Source: Gloeomargaritales cyanobacterium VI4D9 (GTDB lineage: Bacteria; Cyanobacteriota; Cyanobacteriia; Gloeomargaritales; Gloeomargaritaceae). Taken from it: a stretch of 64,000 nt of DNA. Shown one piece after another: positions 48,515 through 58,066 of the stretch (positions are counted from its first letter, which is position 1; every line of letters starts with the position of its first letter). Below the pieces are notes generated by a model. The model was given only the letters and a program-made list of their open reading frames with translations. It did not search any database and had not been told where the DNA came from. Position numbers and translations under genes: made by a program. The stretch lies in contig OV696605.1 of NCBI GenBank assembly GCA_927797885.1, positions 1,649,157-1,713,156 on the forward strand. Direction: 5' to 3'.

Positions 48515-49746
48515 ATCCCCAGACCAACCTGATCCTGCGGCAGGTGCGCTGGCTCGACCCGGTGGGGCAACGGCAGGAACTGGGCGATGTATGGTTGGAA
48601 AACGGCAGGATTCGGGCGATTGAGCCGCAGTTACCGCTGACCGAGGGGGTGACAGAATACCCGGCGCAGGGATGCATTTTGGGTCCAGGGCTGGTGGATG
48701 TGTACAGCCAAAGTAGTGAACCGGGCTACGAGGGGCGCGAAACCCTCAGCCAGTTGGTCGCCCAGGCGGTGCAGGGGGGCTTTACCCGGTTGACCCTTCT
48801 GCCGGGCACCCAGCCGGTGGTGGATCGGGCGGCAGTGGTGACCGGGTGGCAGGAACAACACGCCCAAATACCCCTGAAATGGCGGCTTTGGGGGGCACTG
48901 ACCCAGGGGTTGCAGGGGGAACGGATGGCGGAATTGGCGGAACTGCATCGGGCGGGGGTGGTGGGGTTCAGCGATGGGCGACCCTTAACCCACCTAGGTT
49001 TACTGCAACAACTGCTCACCTATGCCCAACCCTTTGGCAAACCCATCGCTTTAGTGCCGCACAACCCTCACCTCAACCCGGCTGGCGTTGCCCGTTCTGG
49101 CACCCATAGCTTGACCTGGGGGTTACCTGCTGTGCCGGTTGCCGCTGAAACCTCGGCGCTGACGGCAATTTTGGAACTCCTGACCGACCTGGACATGGCT
49201 CCCCCCGTGCATTTGATGCGGATTTCCACCCAGCGGGGCGTGGCATTGGTTGCCCAAGCCAAGGATGCCGGTTTGCCGCTGACCGCCAGTACCCCCTGGA
49301 CCCATCTGCTGTGGGATAGCAGTCACCTGGGGGCGTTCAACCCCTATCTGCGCTTTGACCCCCCCTTGGGGAATCCGGCAGACCGCTTGGCTTTGATTCA
49401 GGGGGTGAAAACCGGGGTCATTGATGCCATTGCCATTGACCACCAGGCTTATACCTACGAGGAAAAAATGGTGCCCTTTGGGCTGGCTCCCCCCCGGTTG
49501 CCGGGGTTGGGAATGGCATTGAGCTATCTGTGGGCGGGGTTGGTAACGCCAGGGCATCTCACAGCCGGGGAACTGTGGTCATCCCTAAGTACCAAAGCAC
49601 TACATTGTCTGGGGGAACCGCCCGTAACGTTGACCCCTGGGGCAGGGATGGCATTAACCCTCTTGGCACCGGAGGATGCTCCCCCGGATGAACTGCCTCT
49701 TCCTGGGATTGCCCAAGGACGGGTGCGTTGGGTCATGATAGGGTAG
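48460..49746 (+). CDS. Dihydroorotase-like protein lacking the catalytic HxH
   Basis: The protein of about 412-429 residues has the amidohydrolase/dihydroorotase fold pattern: GPGLVDVYSQSSEPGYEGRE near the N-terminus and IDAIAIDHQAYTYEEKMVPF near residue 330. In true dihydroorotase the first segment reads VDxHxHxREPG, and its two His bind zinc; here they are Tyr and Gln/Ser, and the second His of DHAPH is Tyr. The enzyme is therefore expected to be inactive, as known for pseudo-dihydroorotases that scaffold aspartate transcarbamoylase. The start is either ATG 48460, overlapping era by 55 bp, or TTG 48511, which overlaps the era stop as TTGA. The longer open frame from 47944 overlaps era and is not real. 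Confidence 0.85.
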   Translation: MATDPLSPAGFGLPTGILNPQTNLILRQVRWLDPVGQRQELGDVWLENGRIRAIEPQLPLTEGVTEYPAQGCILGPGLVDVYSQSSEPGYEGRETLSQLVAQAVQGGFTRLTLLPGTQPVVDRAAVVTGWQEQHAQIPLKWRLWGALTQGLQGERMAELAELHRAGVVGFSDGRPLTHLGLLQQLLTYAQPFGKPIALVPHNPHLNPAGVARSGTHSLTWGLPAVPVAAETSALTAILELLTDLDMAPPVHLMRISTQRGVALVAQAKDAGLPLTASTPWTHLLWDSSHLGAFNPYLRFDPPLGNPADRLALIQGVKTGVIDAIAIDHQAYTYEEKMVPFGLAPPRLPGLGMALSYLWAGLVTPGHLTAGELWSSLSTKALHCLGEPPVTLTPGAGMALTLLAPEDAPPDELPLPGIAQGRVRWVMIG

Positions 49747-49786
49747 CCTTAGCGATTCCGAAAACGAGAAAAAGAAACGGAATTAA

Positions 49787-49907
49787 GGGCAACTCTATTT
49801 ATTGATTTTTGCACTTACATGACAGGCTTGGAAGCTCCATTCTCTCGTTGGCAATTATCAATAACCCAGGGGTCATTCTCAATAGTTATGAATTAATAGA
49901 GGTGCCC
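49787..49907 (+). repeat. R2 repeat, complete copy
   Basis: About 121 bp with ends GGGCAACTCTATTTATTG and AATTAATAGAGGTGCCC, inverted repeats of each other. These match the termini of the IS5-family element at 38408-39650. Flanks are TTAA and TTTA. Other copies are at 25893, 30061, 34373, and reversed at 62252. Confidence 0.9.
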
Positions 49908-50012
49908 TTTATTTGCCCCCATTGAAGGCTATCTCGCCGGAATGCCCATATTATCGAGAATTAAAGACAGAGATTACATTCCTGCAACCTATTTCTATCG
50001 ATGCCCAGCAGA

Positions 50013-50786
50013 CTAAAACTCCCGCCGGGCAAAAATAAACACAGTTAATGCCAGCAGAAATACCGTGTATAAAATGCCATACACCACACTGGCAACCAAA
50101 ACCCCCACATCGGGTAATAACCCATAAACCGCCGTATTTTTCAAATCCAACCGGGATAGATCAGGTACGACCAGAAAAAAGCCCTTTAGTATTGCCAATA
50201 ACTGGGGGTTGCGAATCACTCGCCCCAGGGTAATCACATCCGAACTCAAATGACCAATAAAAAACGTGGCAAGGGTGAGAAAAATGGCAATCAAGGGACT
50301 GGTAAAAATACTAAACAGTAAAGCCGCCGCTGTTAACAAAGCAAATTCAATCAACATAAACCCGATGGCGGTAAGGACGGGAACCAAAGGATAGGTGATT
50401 TTGAGAATTGATAAATAACCCAAATACAGTCCCGCCATCACCACGAGTAATAGGGTTAACGCCCCCAATAAACCCAGGTGTTTTCCCACTACTAATTCCA
50501 GACGGCTAATCGGTTTGGCAATCACAATAAAAATCGTACGTTTTTCCACCTCTCGTGCCAATAAATTCGGGGTGGTAAAAATCACAATCACCAACCCAAA
50601 AATCAGCATCATAGCGAGACCAAAATCGGTGATGATTTTATTTTCCGTTGCCGCCGCCACTTCGGTAATCAGGGCACCTCCCGCTACTAAGCCAATCGCA
50701 TACAACCCGGCTAGATAGAGCAGTCGTTCCCGCAGAAGTTCTAAAAAAACGTGCTTGCTGATCGCCCAAATACGGATAAAATTCAT
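50013..50786 (-). CDS. ABC-2-type transporter permease
   Basis: The 257-residue protein has six predicted membrane helices and starts MNFIRIWAISKHVFLELLRERLLYL, like the cyanobacterial ABC-2/NosY-type permeases, with LAREVEKRTIFIVIAKPISR. The cognate ATPase is not adjacent. Function is unknown. Confidence 0.88.
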   Translation of the reverse strand: MNFIRIWAISKHVFLELLRERLLYLAGLYAIGLVAGGALITEVAAATENKIITDFGLAMMLIFGLVIVIFTTPNLLAREVEKRTIFIVIAKPISRLELVVGKHLGLLGALTLLLVVMAGLYLGYLSILKITYPLVPVLTAIGFMLIEFALLTAAALLFSIFTSPLIAIFLTLATFFIGHLSSDVITLGRVIRNPQLLAILKGFFLVVPDLSRLDLKNTAVYGLLPDVGVLVASVVYGILYTVFLLALTVFIFARREF

Positions 50787-50817
50787 CCGCCTCCCTCCAC
50801 TTTTTAATTGATTGATT

Positions 50818-50890
50818 CTATGGCAATCATACTGGATGGATGAACAAAAATTCCGCAGAACGAATGAGGGGTACCGTACCCCTGCGACCA
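50818..50890 (+). repeat. R1 repeat, degraded left part
   Basis: CTATGGCAATCAT, then AGAACGAATGAGGGG and GTACCCCTGCGACC keep the R1 order with many changes. The right end is not recognisable. Confidence 0.55.
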
Positions 50891-50919
50891 GTTTTTTTCA
50901 CACCTCAATGAGGATGACT

Positions 50920-51471
50920 TTAGGATGGTGCCAACTCCACATTCACTTCATTAAATTGCTGGGGCGATACCTGCACAGGTTGGCGGGGCGTGATCCCAAA
51001 CCAATTCGCTAACACCTCATCCAAATGATTTAAGGAAACCTGCCCGATTTCATCCAAAATAATATGGTTTTCCCCATCTTTTCCCCCTAGGAGTACCACC
51101 TGCGGCACCCGCCCCCGATAGTAACGCCTGGGGTCAGTAGGGTCAGGATGCTCCGTCGGCACCAGGCTATCCACACTGATAGGAATAATATCAATCGCCC
51201 GCCCATAGAAGCGTTGCACCTGGGACACCGTACTGGCAAATACCTTACAATCCCGGCTGTCATCCAGGTAATAGACCAACATGGCGGGACGTGCGGGTAC
51301 GGCTAATGCTTCCTTGAGACTGACCCGGGGCGGCACCAGCGAACCATTCCCCGCATACAAGGCAAAGATATTGCCATCAAAGCGGTCATCCTGTAACCCC
51401 GCCCAACCGGGTTGGCTACCCCCGCCCCAGGTGAGGAGCAACGCCAAGACCCAGGCGATGATTCGTGTCAT
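50920..51471 (-). CDS. Exported thioredoxin-fold protein, likely thylakoid photosystem I accumulation factor
   Basis: The 183-residue protein has a signal peptide (MTRIIAWVLALLLTWGGGSQ to about GWA) and a domain that reads LYAGNGSLVPPRVSLKEAL, YYLDDSRDCKVFA and FYGRAIDIIPISVDSL. These segments match a cyanobacterial family annotated as thylakoid membrane photosystem I accumulation factor. A lone Cys in SRDC replaces the CxxC of thioredoxins. The family name is from memory; membership should be verified. Confidence 0.72.
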   Translation of the reverse strand: MTRIIAWVLALLLTWGGGSQPGWAGLQDDRFDGNIFALYAGNGSLVPPRVSLKEALAVPARPAMLVYYLDDSRDCKVFASTVSQVQRFYGRAIDIIPISVDSLVPTEHPDPTDPRRYYRGRVPQVVLLGGKDGENHIILDEIGQVSLNHLDEVLANWFGITPRQPVQVSPQQFNEVNVELAPS

Positions 51472-51578
51472 GGTGGTTTTTGCCGAGAAAGGTTATTTTT
51501 TTTATAACGCTTAATGGCATTCCCACCCCAAAACGGGCTACCCACCCCGGATAACCCGCTGGCAGAATTGAGCAGAAT

Positions 51579-52079
51579 TTAACCGTGCAAGTGGGCTTCC
51601 AAAAACCAAAGCCGCTTGTCCGCCGTGCGGGAAATGCCGGTGAATAAATCCGCCGTATCCGCATCCCCCAGGGCATCGGTCTGGTCAATCGCCTGCCGGA
51701 CAAACTTGGCGTACTGGGCGTAACGGTCTGCCAGAGCAATCAGATGGTCTTTACCCGTGACCGCCTCCAGGGGATATTCGGGCAAATCCGATGCCTGCGC
51801 CGCCGTCCGTAACGTCCCCAGGGCAACCCCAGCCAAGGCCGTCACCCGCTCCGCCAAATCATCCACATAGGCGAGCAATTCCCCGCTCATGGCATCAAAC
51901 AATTCGTGCAGGGCATAAAAATCCGACCCTTTCACATTCCAATGGGCTTGCTTGGTCTGGCTGTACAGGTCAAAAGTATTCGCCAGGGCTTGGTTCAAAA
52001 TCGCAATCACCTGCTCCCGCACCTCCGGGGATAAATCCAACCGGGTCGGGTACAACGTCGGTTTCACTTGGGTAGGCAT
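51579..52079 (-). CDS. dps: Dps-type mini-ferritin
   Basis: The 166-residue protein has the Dps signature QAHWNVKGSDFYALHELFD near residue 44, with the ferroxidase His and Asp/Glu positions (H47, D63-like). Dps oligomers oxidise iron with peroxide and protect DNA. It lies next to sulfiredoxin, which suggests a peroxide-protection cluster. The Synechococcus homologue is DpsA. Confidence 0.95.
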   Translation of the reverse strand: MPTQVKPTLYPTRLDLSPEVREQVIAILNQALANTFDLYSQTKQAHWNVKGSDFYALHELFDAMSGELLAYVDDLAERVTALAGVALGTLRTAAQASDLPEYPLEAVTGKDHLIALADRYAQYAKFVRQAIDQTDALGDADTADLFTGISRTADKRLWFLEAHLHG

Positions 52080-52197
52080 GATTTGGGTACTCCTAAATAA
52101 TTAACACAATGAACGTACAATCAACACACAACGAACAGACGATAGACGCTGGGTAATGGACGCAATGAATGACCTGCCACTTTACTTCTCGATGGTA

Positions 52198-52458
52198 TCA
52201 GGCTAGGTGAAGCCGCAACACCTCCGGGGTCGCCCGCCGCACCCGACAACGAATGGTCGGACGTTCCAGCCGTTGCATCGCTTCGTAACGATGGCACCCG
52301 GAAAACCCGTAGTACAAACCATCCACCTCCAGCACCTCAATCGGCTCCTGTTGCCCAATAGCGGCGATGGAAGCCATCAACTGCGCCACCTTCTCCGGGT
52401 CAGTCCGCCGGGGCAATGGTCGCCGAATCTGGGCTAAAGGCAATTCCATAATCCGCAT
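52198..52458 (-). CDS. srx: Sulfiredoxin
   Basis: The 86-residue protein has the ParB-like sulfiredoxin core with catalytic Cys in FSGCHRYEA near residue 55. It reduces over-oxidised (sulfinic) 2-Cys peroxiredoxin using ATP. A strong Shine-Dalgarno, GGAGGTGCGGG, precedes the ATG. The gene is 118 bp upstream of dps on the same strand. Confidence 0.96.
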   Translation of the reverse strand: MRIMELPLAQIRRPLPRRTDPEKVAQLMASIAAIGQQEPIEVLEVDGLYYGFSGCHRYEAMQRLERPTIRCRVRRATPEVLRLHLA

Positions 52459-52876
52459 CCCGCACCTCCGCTTTTCGTAACTGTCTTAATCATACTCATA
52501 ATGACTATGACTTAGCAAGGGTTTAGGGTGGTTACGGGATAGCCTTGGTATCACAAAAAATCCTATGCTCGTCCCTACGAGCGTTATCTGTGGTAATCGC
52601 ACTTGAATTGTGAGAAAAATGCTTATGTGTTATGAAATTGAGGGTCTCAGGGCATCGCCCTATCCTTAGTTTTCAGTGACCTTGTTATGTACATGAATCT
52701 TCTGGGATTGCTATAGCTATGGGGTTGGAGCCACCCGGACAATCTCCAAGACCCGATTCGTTTCAAAAATTAGGTTAAACAGGTGGTAGGAGTGGATTGC
52801 GACCCTGTTGATTGACAGCGGCCAGAGGTTGAAAATGAGGAGCGATGTGGTGGTCGTACCGGGGGAATTTGCCCCC
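52459..52876. other. Intergenic region with decayed R1-like and unassigned DNA
   Basis: Between about 52600 and 52716 a very degraded R1 (CAGGGCATCGCCCTATCC core and GGGATTGCTATAG end) can be traced. From 52717 to 52876 the minus strand stays open (ending IFETNRVLEIVRVAPTP), without a start or recognised family. Confidence 0.5.
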
Positions 52877-53317
52877 TTACTTAGTGGCGGTGAGCAAAAG
52901 CATCTGGCGCAGGGTTTGCTTGTGGGACATCCCCCGGCTACGGAGCGCATAGTACAAAGCCATATTCCGCATAAAATCCTGTTTGCCCGCTTCCCCACTG
53001 GCGACCAGGTTCATACCGTCCAGCATTTCCATCAAGTTGGCTGAGATTTTTTGTTCCTGGAGCTTTTTCCACATGGCAATGGTGCTATAGCCCATCTCTT
53101 CACGGGATTGGCGGTAATTCAGGGACAATTCATCCAAAACTGTGCGAAACCGGGAAATCGAATTGGCGGAAGCCACTGCCTGGGCGGGTTGGTCACTACC
53201 CAATAGGGCTAATTGATATTCAATCGAACGTTCGGTTTGAGCGGACATTGGCGGTACGGATAGAACCACACCCAGCACCCCAACCGCTACTATAACCCCA
53301 TATTTGATGCGTTTCAT
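52877..53317 (-). CDS. Exported protein of unknown function
   Basis: This 146-residue protein has a signal peptide (MKRIKYGVIVAVGVLGVVLS, cleavage near SAQ) and a helical mature part, with LDELSLNYRQSREEMGYSTI and LYYALRSRGMSHKQTLRQML. No cysteines or catalytic motif are seen. It is alone between repeat-rich gaps. I do not recognise the family. Confidence 0.7.
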   Translation of the reverse strand: MKRIKYGVIVAVGVLGVVLSVPPMSAQTERSIEYQLALLGSDQPAQAVASANSISRFRTVLDELSLNYRQSREEMGYSTIAMWKKLQEQKISANLMEMLDGMNLVASGEAGKQDFMRNMALYYALRSRGMSHKQTLRQMLLLTATK

Positions 53318-53690
53318 ACCTTATCACTCCCACACAAAAACCAATTTATCTTTTAGCTTAGCAGTACAAAATGGAAATGTACAGTCGTCCCCGATAGTGG
53401 GTATTGCTAGCTTTGTAATGCTCAAGAAATGGTACAGCCTATTAAGGGGTCAAGGGATACGGTTGTCAACCCACTTGCTCCAAACCAAGCTATGGCTCAG
53501 CCTTGGAAACACGATTTTTTGTATCCTTTAATGTAAACAGGCTGTAATTGCAATATATAGCAATCCTAGTTGATTTGCATCAGCTTGCGTGCCGTAGGCA
53601 TACAAAGATTTTCCAGAACCATACACCGCAGGTGCTTCTTTTACGGGGGCGGTGCCCCTGCGACCTCTGTTCCATTCTCATTTAGAATTA
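53318..53690. other. Intergenic region with R3b and a long R1
   Basis: Contains R3b copy 3 (53433-53546) and R1 (53556-53694). Before R3b there is a snippet (GCTTTGTAATGCT) shared with 9905. Confidence 0.6.
53433..53546 (-). repeat. R3b repeat, copy 3, reversed
   Basis: It starts TACAGCCTATT and ends CAGGCTGTA. The inner parts (GGGATACGGTTGTCAACC and TTTTTGTATCCTTTAAT) are the reverse of 10199-10309. Confidence 0.85.
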
Positions 53691-53694
53691 CTAT
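53556..53694 (+). repeat. R1 repeat, long variant, ends inside the antitoxin gene
   Basis: At 139 bp it is longer than others: it carries ATTTGCATCAGCTTGCGTG and GCCGTAGGCATAC after the left end, shared with 62384-62413, and an extra TACACCGCAGGTGCTTCTTT. Its degraded right end (AATTACTAT) supplies the stop codon of the antitoxin gene. Confidence 0.82.
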
Positions 53695-53856
53695 CGTAAA
53701 GCTTCATTGACTGAAGCCGAGTCTCGAAAAATTTCTGCTACGTCCGGATCAAGAACTACAATATTACTTGATTTTCTGTAGGCTTCATAGTACTTACCCC
53801 GAACTCCACCTGAGAAATCATAATCTGGTCTCATTTGGTCATCATTAATCATTGCT

Positions 53857-53873
<17 letters not shown>
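53691..53873 (-). CDS. Antitoxin-type protein, C-terminus cut by R1
   Basis: The 60-residue protein reads DYDFSGGVRGKYYEAYRKSS and then NIVVLDPDVAEIFRDSASVN, the pattern of short antitoxin-like proteins found next to BrnT/RelE-type toxins. Related proteins usually run several residues past EALR. Here the TAG stop lies in R1 sequence, so the C-terminus appears lost. Its start overlaps the 3' end of the toxin remnant, as expected for an operon. Confidence 0.7.
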
Positions 53874-54116
<243 letters not shown>

Positions 54117-55925
54117 TTAACGACAATACTGTTGGTAATTCCTAGATGCTAGTTCGTTACCCAAACTGATCGCCCGTAACAAATCAGCACACCCACCTGA
54201 ACGGTCATTGATAATAAGAATTCTAACAGCTCCCCGATTGTTGTAGGCAGCGGCATGATTCGGGTCAATTCTAAGGACTTGATTGTAGTCCGCTATCCCC
54301 CCTAGATAGTCTCGTAGCTTGACTTTAACAATCCCCCGATTGTAGTAGGCAAAGGTATCATTGGGATCAATTCCAAGGACTTGAGTGTAGTCCGCTATCG
54401 CCCCTAGATAATCTTTGAGGCCATATTTGGCATTCCCCCGATTGCTGTAGGCAGCGGCATAATTGGGATCAATTCCAAGGGCTTGAGTGTAGTCCGCTAT
54501 CGCCCCTAGATAATCTTTGAGGCCATATTTGGCATTCCCCCGATTGCTGTAGGCAGCGGCATAATTGGGATCAATTCTAAGGGCTTGATTGTAGTCCGCT
54601 ATCGCCCCTGGATAGTCTTTGAGGTCAGCTTTAGCAACCCCCCGATTGCTGTAGGCAAAGGCATTATTAGGATCAATTCTAAGGGCTTGATTGTAGTCCG
54701 CTATCGCCCCTTGATAGTCTTTGATGTTATATTTAGCCAGCCCCCGATTGTTGTAGGCAGCGGCATAATTGGGATCAATTCTGATGGCTTGATTGAAGTC
54801 CGCTATCGCCCCTTGATAGTCTTTGATGTTATATTTAGCCAGCCCCCGATTGTTGTAGGCAGCGGCATAATTGGGATCAATTCTGATGGCTTGATTGAAG
54901 TCCGCTATCGCCCCTGGATAGTCTTGGAGTTTACGTTTCGCATTCCCCCGATTGTTGTAGGCTTGGGCAAGATTTGGATCAATTCTGATGGCTTGATTGT
55001 AGTCCGCTATCGCCCCTGGATAGTCTTTGAGGTCAGCTTTAGCAACCCCCCGATTGCTGTAGGAAAAGGCATAATTCGGATCAATTCTAATGGCTTGATT
55101 GTAGTCCGCTATCGCCCCTTGAAAATTTCCTTGTTCATACTTTTGATTCCCTGAAATCAAGAACTGTTCTCCTGTTTTTGCCACATTGGTCGTAGGCAGG
55201 GGAGCTTTATTCACCCAAGCCGTGTAGGCGCGGATGGGCACAGCCAGGTTGAATCCAGATTTCAATGCCACATTTTCCTGCTGACTACTTTGATAAGTTC
55301 CTTCAGCTCGCCCGTGAATGCCTACCACCTCGCCCCGCTGGTTCAACACGGGTCCACCACTCATCCCCGGCAAAGTATTGTTAGTGTACGTCAGCGCATA
55401 GCCATCGGTGAGCAAAGTTTCCGAACTCGCCGTCACCGTCCCATCCGTGAACTGCAAAATGGGCTTAGTGATAGCACGCCCTGGCAAGGGGAACCCTGCC
55501 ACATAGACCTCCATCCCCCGCTTCACCGCCAAATCATTTCCCAGTTTCGCCAAGGTATAATTACTCCCACTGCGAAAGCTGACTACTGCCATATCCACCT
55601 GGGGGAGCCTTTGGATACTGCGGTTGTCTAAACGATGGGTTTTGCCATCCGGGGTGGTAATGTCCGCTTCCTCTCCCGCTTTGATGCTCTCCACCACGTG
55701 CCACGCCGTCAGCACCCGATAGCTATCCCCTTCCTTAGCGATGAGCACACCCGACCCGGAACCCGCCGGAGTTTGAATCAAAACGGTGATTTTTTCGGCA
55801 ATTTCAGCGATTTGGGCTTTGCTGAAGTTGGCTTGGGCGACCAGAGGGGCGGGGGACAAAAAGACAATTCCCACCACAGGATTGGCGGTGAGGGCAACCA
55901 GCAGGGCAAAATGTTGAGGACGCAT
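54117..55925 (-). CDS. Exported trypsin-like serine protease with TPR repeats
   Basis: The 602-residue protein has a signal peptide (to about PLVAQA), a trypsin-like domain (about 35-240) with LTAWHVV (His), VDMAVVSF (Asp) and LPGMSGGPV (Ser), and then nine or so 34-residue TPR repeats (about 255-580) of the form NYAAAYNNRGLAKYNIKDYQ. The catalytic triad is complete. TPRs suggest a scaffold or substrate-binding role in the periplasm. The repeats are near-identical in DNA, indicating recent expansion. Confidence 0.92.
   Translation of the reverse strand: MRPQHFALLVALTANPVVGIVFLSPAPLVAQANFSKAQIAEIAEKITVLIQTPAGSGSGVLIAKEGDSYRVLTAWHVVESIKAGEEADITTPDGKTHRLDNRSIQRLPQVDMAVVSFRSGSNYTLAKLGNDLAVKRGMEVYVAGFPLPGRAITKPILQFTDGTVTASSETLLTDGYALTYTNNTLPGMSGGPVLNQRGEVVGIHGRAEGTYQSSQQENVALKSGFNLAVPIRAYTAWVNKAPLPTTNVAKTGEQFLISGNQKYEQGNFQGAIADYNQAIRIDPNYAFSYSNRGVAKADLKDYPGAIADYNQAIRIDPNLAQAYNNRGNAKRKLQDYPGAIADFNQAIRIDPNYAAAYNNRGLAKYNIKDYQGAIADFNQAIRIDPNYAAAYNNRGLAKYNIKDYQGAIADYNQALRIDPNNAFAYSNRGVAKADLKDYPGAIADYNQALRIDPNYAAAYSNRGNAKYGLKDYLGAIADYTQALGIDPNYAAAYSNRGNAKYGLKDYLGAIADYTQVLGIDPNDTFAYYNRGIVKVKLRDYLGGIADYNQVLRIDPNHAAAYNNRGAVRILIINDRSGGCADLLRAISLGNELASRNYQQYCR
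54280..55160 (-). repeat. Coding tandem TPR repeats (102-bp units)
   Basis: The unit GATCAATTCTRAKGGCTTGA (as read on the plus strand) recurs every 102 bp. Adjacent pairs, such as 54420-54530 and 54735-54910, are nearly identical, so the array can change length by recombination. Confidence 0.88.
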
Positions 55926-56029
55926 GAGGCGTTGCTTGAGCTTAGGTCACACGAAATTATCATAACGGCTCTACCCAGTGGGCAGGTTCTTAGCGCAAAA
56001 AAATATAACTGTAGGACACCCTGATAAAT

Positions 56030-56137
56030 ATAAATTCAAGGTTGGCGGTCGCAGAGGGCACCCCCGCCTTTAATTCTGGGTAATGTAGGCATTTTAGTGA
56101 AATAATCTTCCAGTGGTAGCAATAAATAGAGGTGCCC
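56030..56137. repeat. Remnants of R1 centre and R2 end
   Basis: GGCGGTCGCAGAGGGCACCCCC (R1 core, reversed and altered) lies at about 56043, and AATAAATAGAGGTGCCC (R2 end) at 56121-56137. The block is between the protease start and the rbcR stop. Confidence 0.55.
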
Positions 56138-56154
56138 TGTATAAAAGCTATATT

Positions 56155-57117
56155 TTATGATTCCACGCCAACCGGAATTTTCAAAGCATCCGGGAGCAGA
56201 TTGGGAAAGAGGGGCAACACCTCACGGGTAAAGGTTTCGGCGGCACGGGATTGGTAGCGGTTGGGATTGAAAATCAACCAAAGAGTCCGGCGGATATGGA
56301 TATTTTCAATTCGTACCCGTTGTAATGTTCCTAGTTCTAATTCTTTGCTAATGGCTGAGTTTGAAACAAAAGCCGCTCCCAACCCGGATTGCACTGCATT
56401 TTTGATCGCCTCAATCGAATTTAACTCCATCTCCACCCGAAACCGGCTGGTATCAATGTCATACTGGCTGAGGATTTTATCAATCACCTTGCGGATGGTG
56501 GACTGGGCATCGAGGGTGATAAAACGCAGTTGGTACAGTTCGTCCCGGGTGATCACATCCCCCCGGCTGAGCAGATGTTTCGGGGGCAAAATCAATACCA
56601 ATTCATCCTCCGCAAAGGGGCGCACGTCTAGGGAATCCTGCAATTCCGGGGGCACTTCGCCACCAATAATCGCCAAATCCAATTGCCCATTCGCCACACT
56701 CCAACAGGTACGGCGGGTGGAATGCACCTGAAGTCGCACCGACACCTGGGGATACCGCTGGCGAAAAATACCGATCAACCGGGGCATGAGATAGGTGCCC
56801 GTGGTCTGGGATGCCCCCACGATTAAAGTTCCCCCTTGCAGGTTTTGCAAATCCTCCAACGCCCGACAGGTTTCCTCACACAGTGCCAGAATTTTATCCC
56901 CGTAGTGCAGGAGTAAATGCCCCGCCTCCGTCAGTTGCGCCCGCCGTCCCCCCCGGTCAAACAGGGGCACATTCAACTGCCGCTCCAAATTTTGCACCTG
57001 CAAACTCACCGCCGGTTGGGACACATAGAGCGTGTCGGCAGCCCGTTTGAAGCTCCCCTCGGCGGCAATCGCCTTGAGGATGCGGAGTTGGTCCAAAGTA
57101 AAGGGTAATTCAGTCAT
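56155..57117 (-). CDS. rbcR: LysR-type regulator RbcR (Ycf30-like)
   Basis: The 320-residue protein is a LysR regulator with an N-terminal winged helix ([40 protein letters not shown]) and an effector domain. Its sequence, including [20 protein letters not shown] and [20 protein letters not shown], is that of the cyanobacterial/plastid RbcR group that controls Rubisco or carbon-concentrating genes. rbcLS is not in the window, but a CcmK gene is. Confidence 0.93.
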   Translation of the reverse strand: MTELPFTLDQLRILKAIAAEGSFKRAADTLYVSQPAVSLQVQNLERQLNVPLFDRGGRRAQLTEAGHLLLHYGDKILALCEETCRALEDLQNLQGGTLIVGASQTTGTYLMPRLIGIFRQRYPQVSVRLQVHSTRRTCWSVANGQLDLAIIGGEVPPELQDSLDVRPFAEDELVLILPPKHLLSRGDVITRDELYQLRFITLDAQSTIRKVIDKILSQYDIDTSRFRVEMELNSIEAIKNAVQSGLGAAFVSNSAISKELELGTLQRVRIENIHIRRTLWLIFNPNRYQSRAAETFTREVLPLFPNLLPDALKIPVGVES

Positions 57118-57264
57118 GGACGTTGAGCGGCAATCACTTATTCATACAGTACGGGTTTCGGTATCACTTCGGGACATTTTTGTAAATTTTTTGGCACATA
57201 AACTGGCTCGATTCACCAAAATCCCGCTTGCTGCCCCCTCGATAAAAGCCACCATGATTCCCGC

Positions 57265-58029
57265 TCATAAACGCCCAAACCGCCGTTGCCGTTGTTGAAA
57301 AGCGGCGAGGGCTTGATGAAAACTCGCCCGGTCAAAATCCGGCCAAAGGGTTTCGGTGACGTACAACTCGGCGTAGGCAATCTGCCACAGGAGAAAATTA
57401 CTCAGGCGCATCTCGCCACTGGTGCGGATCAACAAATCCGGATCCGGACTAGATGACGTGTACAACTGCTGGGCAAACCGGGTTTCGTCAATGTCTTCGG
57501 GAGCCAGTTCCCCCCGTTGCACCTGTTGCGCTAGAGCTTGACAGGCACGCACAATCTCCTGCCGCCCGCCGTAATTGGTCGCTACGGTCAACCATACCCG
57601 CTGGTGATGCCGGGTCAACGCTACCGCTTCGCTGATTTGGGTCTGCAAACTTTGGGGAAGCGCCTGCAACTGCCCCACAAATTCAATCCGCACCTGCTCC
57701 CGGATCAACTCCTGCAATTCCTGGCGCAGTACCCGCTCAAATAGGGTGAGCAAAAACTCCACCTCCAAGCCCGGTCGCCCCCAGTTTTCCGTGGAAAAGG
57801 CGTAGCAGGTCAGGTGGGGAATCCCCCAATCCCGACAACAGCGCAAAAGTTCCTTGAGGCTTTCCACCCCCTGTTGATGCCCCATGACCCGGGGTAAATG
57901 CCGTTGCCGTGCCCACCGCCCATTGCCGTCCATGATCACCGCCACGTGCTGGGGCAAACGCTGGGGGTCTAAATCCGCAGGCAAGGTCCGCAGAGGGTGG
58001 GTAGCAGTGCTGGGTTGGGAATGGGTCAT
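57265..58029 (-). CDS. uppS: Isoprenyl (undecaprenyl) diphosphate synthase
   Basis: The protein of about 254 residues has the cis-prenyltransferase motifs [12 protein letters not shown] near residue 30 (catalytic Asp), [11 protein letters not shown], and C-terminal [19 protein letters not shown]. It makes the lipid carrier for cell-wall synthesis. ATG 58029 is preferred to TTG 58044. It follows cdaA by about 38 bp on the same strand. Confidence 0.96.
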   Translation of the reverse strand: MTHSQPSTATHPLRTLPADLDPQRLPQHVAVIMDGNGRWARQRHLPRVMGHQQGVESLKELLRCCRDWGIPHLTCYAFSTENWGRPGLEVEFLLTLFERVLRQELQELIREQVRIEFVGQLQALPQSLQTQISEAVALTRHHQRVWLTVATNYGGRQEIVRACQALAQQVQRGELAPEDIDETRFAQQLYTSSSPDPDLLIRTSGEMRLSNFLLWQIAYAELYVTETLWPDFDRASFHQALAAFQQRQRRFGRL

Positions 58030-58066
58030 GCCGGTGCGAAACAAAGCTCAAGGGATGATGTGAGCA

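Noticed and set aside
52717-52998. Minus-strand frame ending IFETNRVLEIVRVAPTP
   Set aside because: Its first part overlaps the gene at 52877-53317 in another frame, and no start or family was recognised for the rest; kept only as a note on the gap.
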